Source of the DNA: SCUS01 sp966211675
GTDB lineage: Bacteria > Myxococcota_A > Polyangia > Polyangiales > Ga0077539
NCBI GenBank assembly: GCA_966211675.1
Contig: CBIHPK010000003.1
Coordinates: 1-64,000 of the forward strand
DNA: 64,000 nt
Reading direction: 5' to 3'
Positions 1-14,268 of the stretch are shown piece after piece; the first letter of the stretch is position 1, and every line of letters begins with the position of its first letter. Made by a program: the position numbers and the translations under genes. The notes beneath the pieces are model-generated. The model was not told the origin of the DNA. It saw nothing but the letters and a program-made list of their open reading frames with translations, and did no database searches.

Positions 1-4259
<4,259 letters not shown>

Positions 4260-4263
<4 letters not shown>

Positions 4264-5087
4264 TGGAGAGCGACGACCTCGAAGCGCTGGAGATCGAGCT
4301 CCTCACGGAGGGGATCTTCCGGCACTACGGGGTCGACTTCCGGCACTACGCCTACGCCTCGCTCCGGCGGCGCATCCTGAACAGCGTCGCCTCGGAGAAG
4401 CTCACCACCATCGCGCAGCTGATCGACCGGGTGCTGCACGACAGCGACGCGATGGAGCGCCTGCTGCTGCAGCTCTCGGTCAACGTGACGTCGATGTTCC
4501 GCGACCCGGGCTTCTACCGGGTATTTCGCGAGAAGGTCGTGCCGCTGCTGCGCTCGCACCCCTTCATCCGCATCTGGCACGCCGGCTGTTCGACCGGCGA
4601 GGAGGTCTACTCCATGGCCATCCTGCTGGAGGAGGAGGGGCTCTACGAGCGCTCGCGGATCTACGCCACGGACATGAACGAGGCCGTCCTCGCGCAGGCG
4701 CGCAAGGGCATCTTCGCCATGGACCTCATGCCCGGCTACAGCCGCAACTACTCGCTCGCCGGGGGCAAGGGTCAGCTCTCGGACTACTACCTCGCCCGCT
4801 ACGACTTCGCGCTCTTCCGCCAGTCGCTGCGGCGCAACGTCGTCTTCGCGCACCACAACCTGGTCACCGACGGCTCGTTCAACGAGTTCAACGTGATCCT
4901 CTGCCGCAACGTGATGATCTACTTCGACCGCGAGCTGCAGGGCACCGTGCACCGTCTCTTCTACGCCAGCCTGCGGCGCTTCGGCATCCTCGCGCTCGGC
5001 CGGAGGGAGTCGTTGCGCGGCACCGAGCACGAGGCCGACTACGCCGAGCTCGACCCGGTAGAGCGCATCTACCGGAGGATGGCCTGA
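4260..5087 (+). CDS. cheR: CheR-type protein-glutamate methyltransferase
   Basis: SAM-dependent methyltransferase (275 aa) of the CheR family, which methylates glutamates of chemoreceptor-like proteins. The short all-helical N-domain occupies residues 1-75. The SAM-binding motif AGCSTGEEVYS lies near 106, and the family motif CRNVMIYFD near 218. It lacks the TPR or PAS extensions of large CheR hybrids. The first ATG overlaps the kinase stop by 4 nt (ATGA), and a second ATG follows directly. Being between a hybrid kinase and a CheB methylesterase, with no receptor, CheA or CheW nearby, it is more likely part of an alternative CheR/CheB-linked kinase pathway than a complete chemotaxis operon. 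Confidence 0.93.
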
Positions 5088-5105
5088 GGAGGGCCCCGGT
5101 ACGCC

Positions 5106-5678
5106 ATGAAGCGCGCCCTCGTCGTGCTCGGAGCCTCGCTCGGCGGCCTCGACGCCCTCCGCACGATGCTGTCCGCGCTCTCGACGAGCTTCCCGTGGCC
5201 CCTGGTGATCGCGCAGCACCGCAGCTCGGAGGACGTCTCCGACATGCTGCCGCTGATGCTCCAGCGCACCTGCCCGCTGCCGGTGAGCGAGGTCGAGGAC
5301 AAGGACCCGATCCTCGGCGGTCACGTCTACATCGCCCCGCCGGACTATCACCTGCTCATCGAGCAGGGCGCCTTCGCGCTCTCCACGGAGGCCCGGGTGT
5401 CGCACGCGCGCCCGTCCATCGACGTGCTCTTCGACTCCGCCGCGGCGGCCTACGGCCCGCGGGTGGTGGCGGTGGTGCTCACCGGGGCGAGCGCCGACGG
5501 GGCCCGCGGCGCGGCGCGAGTGAAGGCCGCCGGGGGCATGCTGCTGGTGCAGGACCCGGCGACCGCGGAGAGCCCGACGATGCCCCTCGCGGCCATCGCG
5601 GCGGCGGCGGCGGACGTGGTCCTGCCCATCGAGGCGCTGGGGGCCTACCTCGACCGCCTCGCCGAGAGCGGGCGCTGA
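5106..5678 (+). CDS. cheB: CheB-type methylesterase domain protein without receiver
   Basis: Standalone CheB catalytic domain (190 aa), which hydrolyses glutamate methyl esters or deamidates glutamine on receptors. The catalytic triad of the family is visible: Ser11 in GASLGG, His38 in AQHR and Asp131 in LTGASADG. The usual N-terminal receiver that controls CheB activity is absent, so regulation must come from elsewhere, for instance from the receivers of the adjacent hybrid kinase. It starts 18 nt after the cheR stop, with a purine-rich GAGGAGGG stretch ahead of the ATG, so it very likely shares the same transcript. Confidence 0.9.
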   Translation: MKRALVVLGASLGGLDALRTMLSALSTSFPWPLVIAQHRSSEDVSDMLPLMLQRTCPLPVSEVEDKDPILGGHVYIAPPDYHLLIEQGAFALSTEARVSHARPSIDVLFDSAAAAYGPRVVAVVLTGASADGARGAARVKAAGGMLLVQDPATAESPTMPLAAIAAAAADVVLPIEALGAYLDRLAESGR

Positions 5679-5681
5679 GAG

Positions 5682-5695
5682 AGCCCCAGGGGGCT
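5682..5695. terminator. Possible weak bidirectional hairpin between converging genes
   Basis: AGCCC and GGGCT form a short perfect stem around a CAGG loop in the 24-bp gap between the convergent stops of cheB and the next kinase. There is no T-tract on either side, so termination is only suggested by position. Confidence 0.25.
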
Positions 5696-5702
5696 AAAGG
5701 CC

Positions 5703-7796
<2,094 letters not shown>

Positions 7797-7953
7797 GGAG
7801 TGGTCATCGGTCGTCGCCAGCGGTGGTCGTACACGCCACGGCCCGGCCTGCGACCCACTTAGCGCCGATGAACGGGCGGCGGTAGGGAGACGTTGCCCCG
7901 CCGTCCTCGCTGCGGTGCCGGGGCCGCCGATGTGATGGAATCAGGGCACGCGC

Positions 7954-9162
7954 ATGAGCACCGACGAGATCGTCGTCCCGGACGTGAGGGTGCAGCGCCG
8001 GCGCCGGTGGCTGCGGCCCTTCCTCTGGCTCGCGGGGCTCTCGCTCTCCATCGCCGCGATCATGGTCTGGGGGGCCTGGACGCTCTGCCCTTCGATGCTG
8101 CTCGGGGTGGTGTTGATCCTCACGGACGTGCTCATCCCCCGCAGCGAGCAGGCGACGCTCGGCGTGAGCGCGGCGGGCGTGCGGATCACCACCGAGCGCT
8201 CGGAGCAGTCGCTCTCGCGGGAGCAGGTGCGACGCGCGGTGATCCTCTCGCACGGCGCCCACGTGATGCTCGGCATCGAGCCGAGGTCGGGGCCCTTCAT
8301 CGAGCTGCTGCTCCCCAGGGCGGCGGCGCCGCTGCCGGAGCTCGCCGCGCGCTGCATCGACCGGCTCGGGCTCGGCGCCCATGAGCGCGTGCTGGAGTTT
8401 GGAAACCCAGTGGCAGTGGTGCGCGCCATCGTCGCCTGGATCGGCGGCGTCGCCGTCGGGTCCCTGGTGAGCCTGCTGGCCTGGAACACCCTGGTCGGCG
8501 TGGTGGGTTCGTGGGGCGCGTGGTTCGACGGGGCGCTGGTCGTGCTCGCCGCGCTGGTGGCGTGGGGCGTCGCCCGGTCGAGCCGCACCGTCGACCTCGC
8601 GGTGGGCGCCGACGGCATCGAGCTGCGGGGCCCGTGGCGGCGGCGCTACATCCCCTACGCGGCCCTGGAGGGCGTCGCGTGGGTGCCCTACTCGGTGCTG
8701 GAGGTGCGCGAGGCGTCGCGCCCGCTGCTGCGCCTCACCAACACCTCGCTGGTCGAGGACGTCTCCATGGCCAACGCGTTCACCTTCGCGGTCGAGCAGG
8801 CGCAGTCCCGCTACGCGGCGCAGCGGAGGGAGACGGCGCTCACGGCCCTGCTGGCCCGAGACGGGCGCGCGGCGGGCGAGTGGCAGGCGGCGCTGAGGGC
8901 GCTCCCCACGCCGGGCCGGGCCTACCGGGCGCAGGGCTTCGCGAGGGAGGACCTGGCCGCGCTGCTCGTCGACGCGTCGGCCCCGGAGGAGCTGCGCCTC
9001 GGCGCCGCGGTGGTGCTGAGGGAGATGAACCCCGCGGAGGAGGTCACGCGCATCCGGGTGGCGGCGGAGGCGTGCGCCCACGCGCCGATGCGCGAGGCGC
9101 TGCAGCGCGCGGCGGACGACACGCTCGACGACGCCGCGATCGCGGCGCTGCGGAGGGGATAG
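7954..9162 (+). CDS. Membrane protein with two TM-hairpin/PH-like modules, unknown function
   Basis: No family recognised. The 402-aa protein looks like two repeats of one plan. Two hydrophobic helices (about 18-65) are followed by a soluble beta-rich segment containing GVRITTE (about 68-140). Then come two more helices (about 152-208) and a similar soluble segment with DGIELRG (about 212-285). These soluble parts resemble bacterial PH-like membrane domains in spacing, which is inference only. The last 110 residues are helical, ending with an Ala/Arg-rich stretch. It starts at the ATG at 7954; the 157-bp upstream gap to the divergent kinase must hold promoters for both. It converges on the RCC1 lipoprotein gene with 26 bp between stops. 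Confidence 0.75.
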   Translation: MSTDEIVVPDVRVQRRRRWLRPFLWLAGLSLSIAAIMVWGAWTLCPSMLLGVVLILTDVLIPRSEQATLGVSAAGVRITTERSEQSLSREQVRRAVILSHGAHVMLGIEPRSGPFIELLLPRAAAPLPELAARCIDRLGLGAHERVLEFGNPVAVVRAIVAWIGGVAVGSLVSLLAWNTLVGVVGSWGAWFDGALVVLAALVAWGVARSSRTVDLAVGADGIELRGPWRRRYIPYAALEGVAWVPYSVLEVREASRPLLRLTNTSLVEDVSMANAFTFAVEQAQSRYAAQRRETALTALLARDGRAAGEWQAALRALPTPGRAYRAQGFAREDLAALLVDASAPEELRLGAAVVLREMNPAEEVTRIRVAAEACAHAPMREALQRAADDTLDDAAIAALRRG

Positions 9163-9188
9163 AGCGAGGGGGAGGAAGTGCTAGCGGA

Positions 9189-12100
9189 TCAGGGAAGGCC
9201 GAAGATGGCCCGGTTGGCGGAGTTGCGGCTGGTGAGGGTGCCGTCTCCGAGCTGGCCGGAGTCACCGCGACCCCAGCAGGTGACGGAGCCGTCGGTGCTC
9301 ACCGCGCAGCCGAACTCGTCTCCCTCCTCCACGTGCTGCGCGGAGGTCAGCAGCAGCACCGCGGTGGGGAAGGCGCGCTGCGTGCGGGTGTTGTCCCCGA
9401 CCTGACCGTAGAGGTTGTAGCCCCAGCAGAGCAGCGCCCCGGAGGCGCGCCGCGCGCAGGTGGTGTTGGCGCCCGCCTCGACCTGCACCGCGTCCATCAG
9501 CACCGGCACCGGGGTGGGCGTGGTGCGGGTGGTGACGGTGGAGTCGCCGAGCTGGCCGTAGAGGTTGTAGCCCCAGCACACCACCGAGCCGTCGCCGCGG
9601 CGGGCGCAGGTGTGGGCGTTGCCCGCGGTGAGCTCCACCACGTTGGTGAGGCCCGTCACGGCCACCGGCGCCGTGCGGTTGGTGCGCGTGCCGTCGCCGA
9701 GCTGACCCTGCACGTTGGAGCCCCAGCAGAGCACCGTTCCGTCGCGGCGGCGGGCGCAGGTGTGGGCGCCGCCCGAGGCGACCTCGACCGCGTCGCCCAC
9801 GCTCAGGATCGGCACCGGCACGGTGCGCTGCGTGACGCTCCCGTCGCCGAGCTGGCCGCTGGAGTTCAGGCCCCAGCAGACCACCTGGCCGGTCGCCCGC
9901 ACCGCGCAGGCGTGCCCGCCCCCGGCGCTGACGTCGACCCCGTCGGCGACGCCGAAGACCGGCACCGGGAGGCGCGAGGAGGCGATGGCTCCGTTGCCGA
10001 GCTGGCCGCTGGTGCCGAGGCCCCAGCAGGAGACCGTGTGGTCGCCGCGCAGCGCGCAGTTGAAGTTGCTGCCCGCGCTGAGCTGGTCGACGTTGTCGAG
10101 GCCGACCACCGCCACCGGAGAGGAGCGGGTGGCCGTGCCGTTGTCGCCGAGCTGGCCGTAGGCGTTGTAGCCCCAGCACACCGCCGTGCGCGCCGCGGTG
10201 GTCGCGCAGGCGTGCGTGCTCCCGAGGGAGACCCGCAGCGCCGGGCAGGTGGTGGCGGTGCAGCCCGGGCTCGAGGGCACGCCGAAGACGGAGCCGCTGG
10301 GGATCGGGCGGTTGGTGACCGATCCGTCGCCGACCTGACCGGAGGTGTTGCCGCCCCAGCAGGAGACGGTGCGGTCGGCGCGGCGGACGCACGCGAAGAC
10401 CTGACCGAGCGCGAGGCGGCTCGCGTCCGTGACGCCGGCCACCGGGCCCTGCACCACGCGCGACGTGGTGGTGTTGTCGCCGAGCTGGCCGCTGGAGTTC
10501 AGGCCCCAGCAGACGATCGAGCCGCCCACCCGGCGGGCGCAGGAGAAGGCCTCGCCGGTGGAGATCTCGGCGGCGTCGAGCACGCCGAGCACCAGCGACG
10601 GGGCCGCGCGGGCGGTGGTGGTGCCGTCGCCGAGGGCCCCGTAGGTGTTGAGGCCCCAGCAGAGCACCGCGCCGGTGCGGCGGAGCGCGCAGGTGTGGGA
10701 GGCGCCCGCGCTCACCTGCACGACGTCGCTGGTGGTGGGCACGACCACCGGCGAGGGCCGGTTGGCCGCGGTGCCGTCGCCGATCTGACCGGTGGCGTTG
10801 TAGCCCCAGCAGCTGACCGTGCCGTCGCGGCGTACGGCGCAGGTGTGCGAGCGGCCGGCGCTGATCTCGACCACGTCGGTGAGGCCCGCGACGGCGGTGG
10901 GCACGTTGCGGTTGACCAGGGTGGTGTCCCCGAGCTGGCCGAAGGAGTTGCGCCCCCAGCAGGCGACGGTCCCGCTGCGGCGCAGCGCGCAGGCGTGCGA
11001 GCCGCCGACGGCGATCTCGACCGCGTCGGAGATGCCGAAGACCGCGATGGGCGTGGCGCGCGTGGCCGTGGCGCCGTCGCCGATCTGGCCGTAGGTGCCC
11101 GCGCCCCAGCAGCTCACCGCGCCGCTGCCGAGCAGGGCGCAGGTGTTGGTGTCGCCCGCGGAGAGCTGGGTCACGCCGCGCAGGCCCGGCACCGTGGTGG
11201 GGGCGGCGCGGCTGGTGGTGGTCCCGTCGCCGAGCTGGCTGCTGGAGTTGAGGCCCCAGCAGACCACCGAGCCGTCGGTCTGCACCGCGCACGCGTGGGC
11301 GGCGCCGATGCCGATGGGCAGGCCGGTGTTGCCCACGCAGCGGCCGGTCGCGCAGGTCTGCCCCGGAGCGCAGGCGAGCCCGCAGCCGCCGCAGTGCATC
11401 GTCGAGGAGGCCAGGTCGACCTCGCAGCCGGTGGAGGCCATGCGGTCGCAGTCCGCGAAGCTGCCGGTGCAGGCGCCGACGGCGCAGGCGTTCTCTCGGC
11501 AGACCGCGGTGGCGTTGGCGAGGGCGCACGCGCTCGGCGCGTCGGGCGCCTCGTCGGTCATGGTGTCGCAGTCGTTGTCCATGCCGTCGCAGCGCTCCGC
11601 CGAGGGGACCACCTCGCCGGTGCACGCCCCGAAGCGGCGGTCGGTGCCGCAGACCTGAGTCCCCGCGCGGCAGACCCCGTGTCCCGCGGTGCCCGCGGCG
11701 CCGGAGTAGCAGCTCTGCGTCGCCCCGGGGGAGCACTCGCCGCAGCCGTCGTCGGCCATGCCGTTGCAGTCGTCATCGAGGCCGTTGCCGCAGCTCTCCG
11801 CCCCCGCGGGCAGCGTCTCGCCGAGGCACGCGACGCCGTAGGTCCCGGCCGGGCTGCACACCTGCGTGCCGGCCGCGCAGCGACCCACGCCGCGGGTGGC
11901 CGCCGGGCCGGAGTAGCAGGCGCGGGTGGTTCCCGGAGCGCACTCGCCGCAGCCCTCGTCCACCATGCCGTCGCAGTCGTCGTCGACGGCGTTGCCGCAG
12001 GCCTCGGTGCCCGGGAGCACCTGACCCGGGCAGCTCGCGGGCCATCGCCCCGGCGCCTCGCAGACCTGTGTTCCAGCCGCGCAGCGACCGCTCCCGAGGG

Positions 12101-12698
12101 TGCCCGTCGGACCCGTGTAGCAGGGCCTCGTCGCGGCCACGACGCACTCGTTGCAGCCGTCGTCGACCATGCCGTTGCAGTCGTCGTCGACCCCGTCGCC
12201 GCAGGTCTCCATGGCGGCCGGGAGCACCGAGCCGGTGCAGTCGCTCCAGGTCCTCGTGCCCGAGCACACCTGCACGCCCGCGCGGCAGCGCCCCACGCCG
12301 TCGGTGCCCATCGGACCCGCGTAGCAGCTCCGCGTGCTCTCGGTGATGCACAGCCCGCCGTCGCCCTCGTCGGCGTCCGTCGGCGTCGTCCCGGTGTCCG
12401 CCGGGACCATCGCGTCCGGCGCGTCCATGGCCGTCCCGGTGTCGGTGCCCGTGTCGGTGCCCGTCCCGGTGTCCGTGCCCGTGCCCGTGTCGGTGCTCGT
12501 CCCGGTGTCCGTGCCCGTGCCCGTGTCCGTCCCGGTGTCGGCACCCACGCCGGCATCGCCGCCCGAGTCAGCGAGGACGCCCGTGTCCGCGGCGGCATCC
12601 GTGGCGGACGCATCGTGGTCGGTGACAGCGGGGCTGTCGCCCCCTCCACAGCCCGCAGCGGTGAGCAGCGCGGCCAGACCCAGGGAAAGGCGTTTCAT
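9189..12698 (-). CDS. Outer-membrane lipoprotein with MopE motifs and 14 RCC1 repeats
   Basis: Predicted surface lipoprotein of 1169 aa. A signal peptide ends in a lipobox with Cys17, followed by Gly at +2 and no retention Asp. A Thr/Asp/Gly tether runs to about 110. Then come four Cys-rich MopE-type motifs of the form CGDGVDDDCNGMVDDGC (about 115-370) and a Cys cluster. From about 458 to the end there are fourteen RCC1 repeats, each with HxCAxRxxGxVxCWGxNxxGQLGDG. An extra Cys-containing insert separates repeats 7 and 8, so two seven-bladed propellers are likely. The start is fixed by GGAGGAG (12704-12710) six bases before the ATG; longer in-frame extensions upstream lack support. Secreted RCC1 proteins are common in myxobacteria but their ligands are unknown. 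Confidence 0.88.
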   Translation of the reverse strand: MKRLSLGLAALLTAAGCGGGDSPAVTDHDASATDAAADTGVLADSGGDAGVGADTGTDTGTGTDTGTSTDTGTGTDTGTGTDTGTDTGTAMDAPDAMVPADTGTTPTDADEGDGGLCITESTRSCYAGPMGTDGVGRCRAGVQVCSGTRTWSDCTGSVLPAAMETCGDGVDDDCNGMVDDGCNECVVAATRPCYTGPTGTLGSGRCAAGTQVCEAPGRWPASCPGQVLPGTEACGNAVDDDCDGMVDEGCGECAPGTTRACYSGPAATRGVGRCAAGTQVCSPAGTYGVACLGETLPAGAESCGNGLDDDCNGMADDGCGECSPGATQSCYSGAAGTAGHGVCRAGTQVCGTDRRFGACTGEVVPSAERCDGMDNDCDTMTDEAPDAPSACALANATAVCRENACAVGACTGSFADCDRMASTGCEVDLASSTMHCGGCGLACAPGQTCATGRCVGNTGLPIGIGAAHACAVQTDGSVVCWGLNSSSQLGDGTTTSRAAPTTVPGLRGVTQLSAGDTNTCALLGSGAVSCWGAGTYGQIGDGATATRATPIAVFGISDAVEIAVGGSHACALRRSGTVACWGRNSFGQLGDTTLVNRNVPTAVAGLTDVVEISAGRSHTCAVRRDGTVSCWGYNATGQIGDGTAANRPSPVVVPTTSDVVQVSAGASHTCALRRTGAVLCWGLNTYGALGDGTTTARAAPSLVLGVLDAAEISTGEAFSCARRVGGSIVCWGLNSSGQLGDNTTTSRVVQGPVAGVTDASRLALGQVFACVRRADRTVSCWGGNTSGQVGDGSVTNRPIPSGSVFGVPSSPGCTATTCPALRVSLGSTHACATTAARTAVCWGYNAYGQLGDNGTATRSSPVAVVGLDNVDQLSAGSNFNCALRGDHTVSCWGLGTSGQLGNGAIASSRLPVPVFGVADGVDVSAGGGHACAVRATGQVVCWGLNSSGQLGDGSVTQRTVPVPILSVGDAVEVASGGAHTCARRRDGTVLCWGSNVQGQLGDGTRTNRTAPVAVTGLTNVVELTAGNAHTCARRGDGSVVCWGYNLYGQLGDSTVTTRTTPTPVPVLMDAVQVEAGANTTCARRASGALLCWGYNLYGQVGDNTRTQRAFPTAVLLLTSAQHVEEGDEFGCAVSTDGSVTCWGRGDSGQLGDGTLTSRNSANRAIFGLP
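12432..12543 (-). repeat. Short in-frame tandem repeats encoding the Thr/Asp/Gly tether
   Basis: Imperfect 6- to 18-bp tandem units of the GTGTCGGTGCCC type (plus-strand reading) encode alternating TDTGTG on the minus strand. All length steps seen keep the reading frame. They form the stalk between the lipid anchor and the Cys-rich motifs of the RCC1 lipoprotein. Confidence 0.75.
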
Positions 12699-12829
12699 CG
12701 ATTCTCCTCCAGCGTGTCGGGCTGCGGCGCGGTGCATCCGCGCCTCGCGATCGCCACGCCGCGATCGTATGTCAGCCCTTCCGTCCGGAGGACAGCACGA
12801 TCGAAGACCCGAGCGCGGTAGAGGCGGCG

Positions 12830-14047
12830 TCAGCCCCGGCCGCGAGGGCGCCAGAGGTCGACCGAGGCCGCAGCGGGGTAGTCCATCATCACCTCGGTGA
12901 GCGGGACGATTCTCCAGGCTTGCAACCGGCCGAAGCCGTTCTTCTCGAAGAGGTAGCCGCCCAGCAGCCACGTCGCCGAGTGGATCGGACGACCCTCCGT
13001 GTCCCTCACCACGAAGACGTCGCCGAAGCGCGCGGCGGTGGGGATGCGAACGAAGTCGCGGCGGAGCACGGCGTCCATCTCGTCGCCGTTGCCCAGAGGG
13101 CCGCTCTCCCGGCCGAGGAAGCGCAGCGAGGTCCAGAAGCAGTTGGTCCACTCCTGCCCCGCGGGGGGGAAGGTTCCGAGGTGCGAGCGCGCCCACTCGG
13201 GCAGCAGCACCTCGAGCGGGATCGTCGTCTCGCCCGCGGCCCGCGCGGCGTTCAGGCGCTCGCGCACCGCGGCGCGATCGCCCTCGACGAAGCTCGAAGC
13301 GACCCGCTCGACCGCGGCGGCCTCGCCCAGCCGCAGCGCGACGGACGCGCTCGGCCGACTCAGCATCGCCCGCATGAAGCCGCGGCACGCCTCGCGGGTG
13401 CCGAGGCTGTCGCAGATCACGGGGATGTCCGAGAAGGCCGGGACGCCGTCGCGGTGCCAGGTGAGCGAGTCCATGAGCGGACGGATGGACGGAGGCAGCC
13501 CGGGCGCGGTGCTGAAGGGGCCGATCTGCGGCGAGCGGTAGAAGGTGTCGTCCGACTGGGGGTTGCCCTCGATGAGCGCGAGCACGGAGTACAGGCGCGA
13601 TCGGGCCGGAAGCGAGAGCGCGGCCACGGACTGCAGGGGCGGCAGCACCGAGCAGCCGGAGGCGTCGCAGTCGAGGCGCGTGTCGGCTCCGGCGACGTCG
13701 GCCAGCAGGGTCGAGGCGCGCTCTCGGGTGTAGCCGGGCAGTCGCCAGCGACGCGGCACCGCCCAGTCGCGCGTCGGCAGGATCTCGTCCGGCAGGGACA
13801 CGATGCGCGTCACCACCACGAGGTCCTCCGAGCGAACGCCCGGGGTGTCGTCCAGGGCCACCGCGGGGCGAGCGAGGGCCGCGGGCTGGCGATGGTTGAG
13901 CCGGACGAAGCCGAGCACCGCGATCAGTCCGACCACGAGCAGCGAGCCGTACACGATGTGGCGCTCGTGACGGGCGGGCTCCGACGGGGGAGGCCGCACG
14001 GGATCCGGGGCGCGGACCGCGGGCCTCCTTGCTCGTCTCCTGGACAT
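12830..14047 (-). CDS. Single-pass membrane protein with possible Cys/His hydrolase-like C-terminus
   Basis: Family not recognised. The 405-aa protein has a basic, Pro-rich cytoplasmic N-terminus, one transmembrane helix near residues 33-53 (SLLVVGLIAVLGF), and a large extracytoplasmic part. The C-terminal 110 residues carry Cys303 in TNCFWTSL, then FGDVFVV, then His356 in IHSATW, then GGYLFEKNG. That order (Cys, Gly-Asp strand, His) recalls NlpC/P60-type papain-fold peptidases, but I cannot confirm the fold. The ATG at 14047 was chosen because the open frame above it runs through the antisense-like frame of the next gene. An AGGA lies about 12 nt upstream. It lies 131 bp upstream of the RCC1 lipoprotein gene on the same strand. 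Confidence 0.75.
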   Translation of the reverse strand: MSRRRARRPAVRAPDPVRPPPSEPARHERHIVYGSLLVVGLIAVLGFVRLNHRQPAALARPAVALDDTPGVRSEDLVVVTRIVSLPDEILPTRDWAVPRRWRLPGYTRERASTLLADVAGADTRLDCDASGCSVLPPLQSVAALSLPARSRLYSVLALIEGNPQSDDTFYRSPQIGPFSTAPGLPPSIRPLMDSLTWHRDGVPAFSDIPVICDSLGTREACRGFMRAMLSRPSASVALRLGEAAAVERVASSFVEGDRAAVRERLNAARAAGETTIPLEVLLPEWARSHLGTFPPAGQEWTNCFWTSLRFLGRESGPLGNGDEMDAVLRRDFVRIPTAARFGDVFVVRDTEGRPIHSATWLLGGYLFEKNGFGRLQAWRIVPLTEVMMDYPAAASVDLWRPRGRG

Positions 14048-14243
14048 CGGAAGAAAATCCTCGCTCGGGGGGAAAGAAGCGCTCGGCGGCGTCTCGACCC
14101 TGGTGATCGTGACGCCATCCGGGGCTTCAGCAAGGATCAATCCAGGCGGCGCAGACCGGGCTTTGGCGCTCCGCGAGGGGGGGTAGGCGACCCGGAGTGT
14201 GTCGGTCGCGTGCACCTGGACGGTGCAAGGTCCTGCACAGTGC

Positions 14244-14265
14244 GGCGCCCTGGCGTCGGGGCGCC
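14244..14265 (-). terminator. Putative hairpin after the MopE-like lipoprotein gene
   Basis: GGCGCCC (14244-14250) and GGGCGCC (14259-14265) form a perfect 7-bp GC stem with an 8-nt loop, beginning 4 nt beyond the stop of the minus-strand gene. No T-run follows, so it could be a weak or Rho-assisted terminator. Confidence 0.35.
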
Positions 14266-14268
14266 CGG

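Noticed and set aside
9189..11400. Regularly spaced direct repeats that might suggest a CRISPR array
   Set aside because: The repeats are about 150 bp, coding RCC1 units with diverged sequence; no short identical repeats with unique spacers and no cas genes.
8511..12821. Plus-strand open frame of about 1436 codons opposite the RCC1 lipoprotein
   Set aside because: Low-complexity Ala/Gly/Arg/His translation produced by complementarity to RCC1 repeats; no start signal or family motifs.
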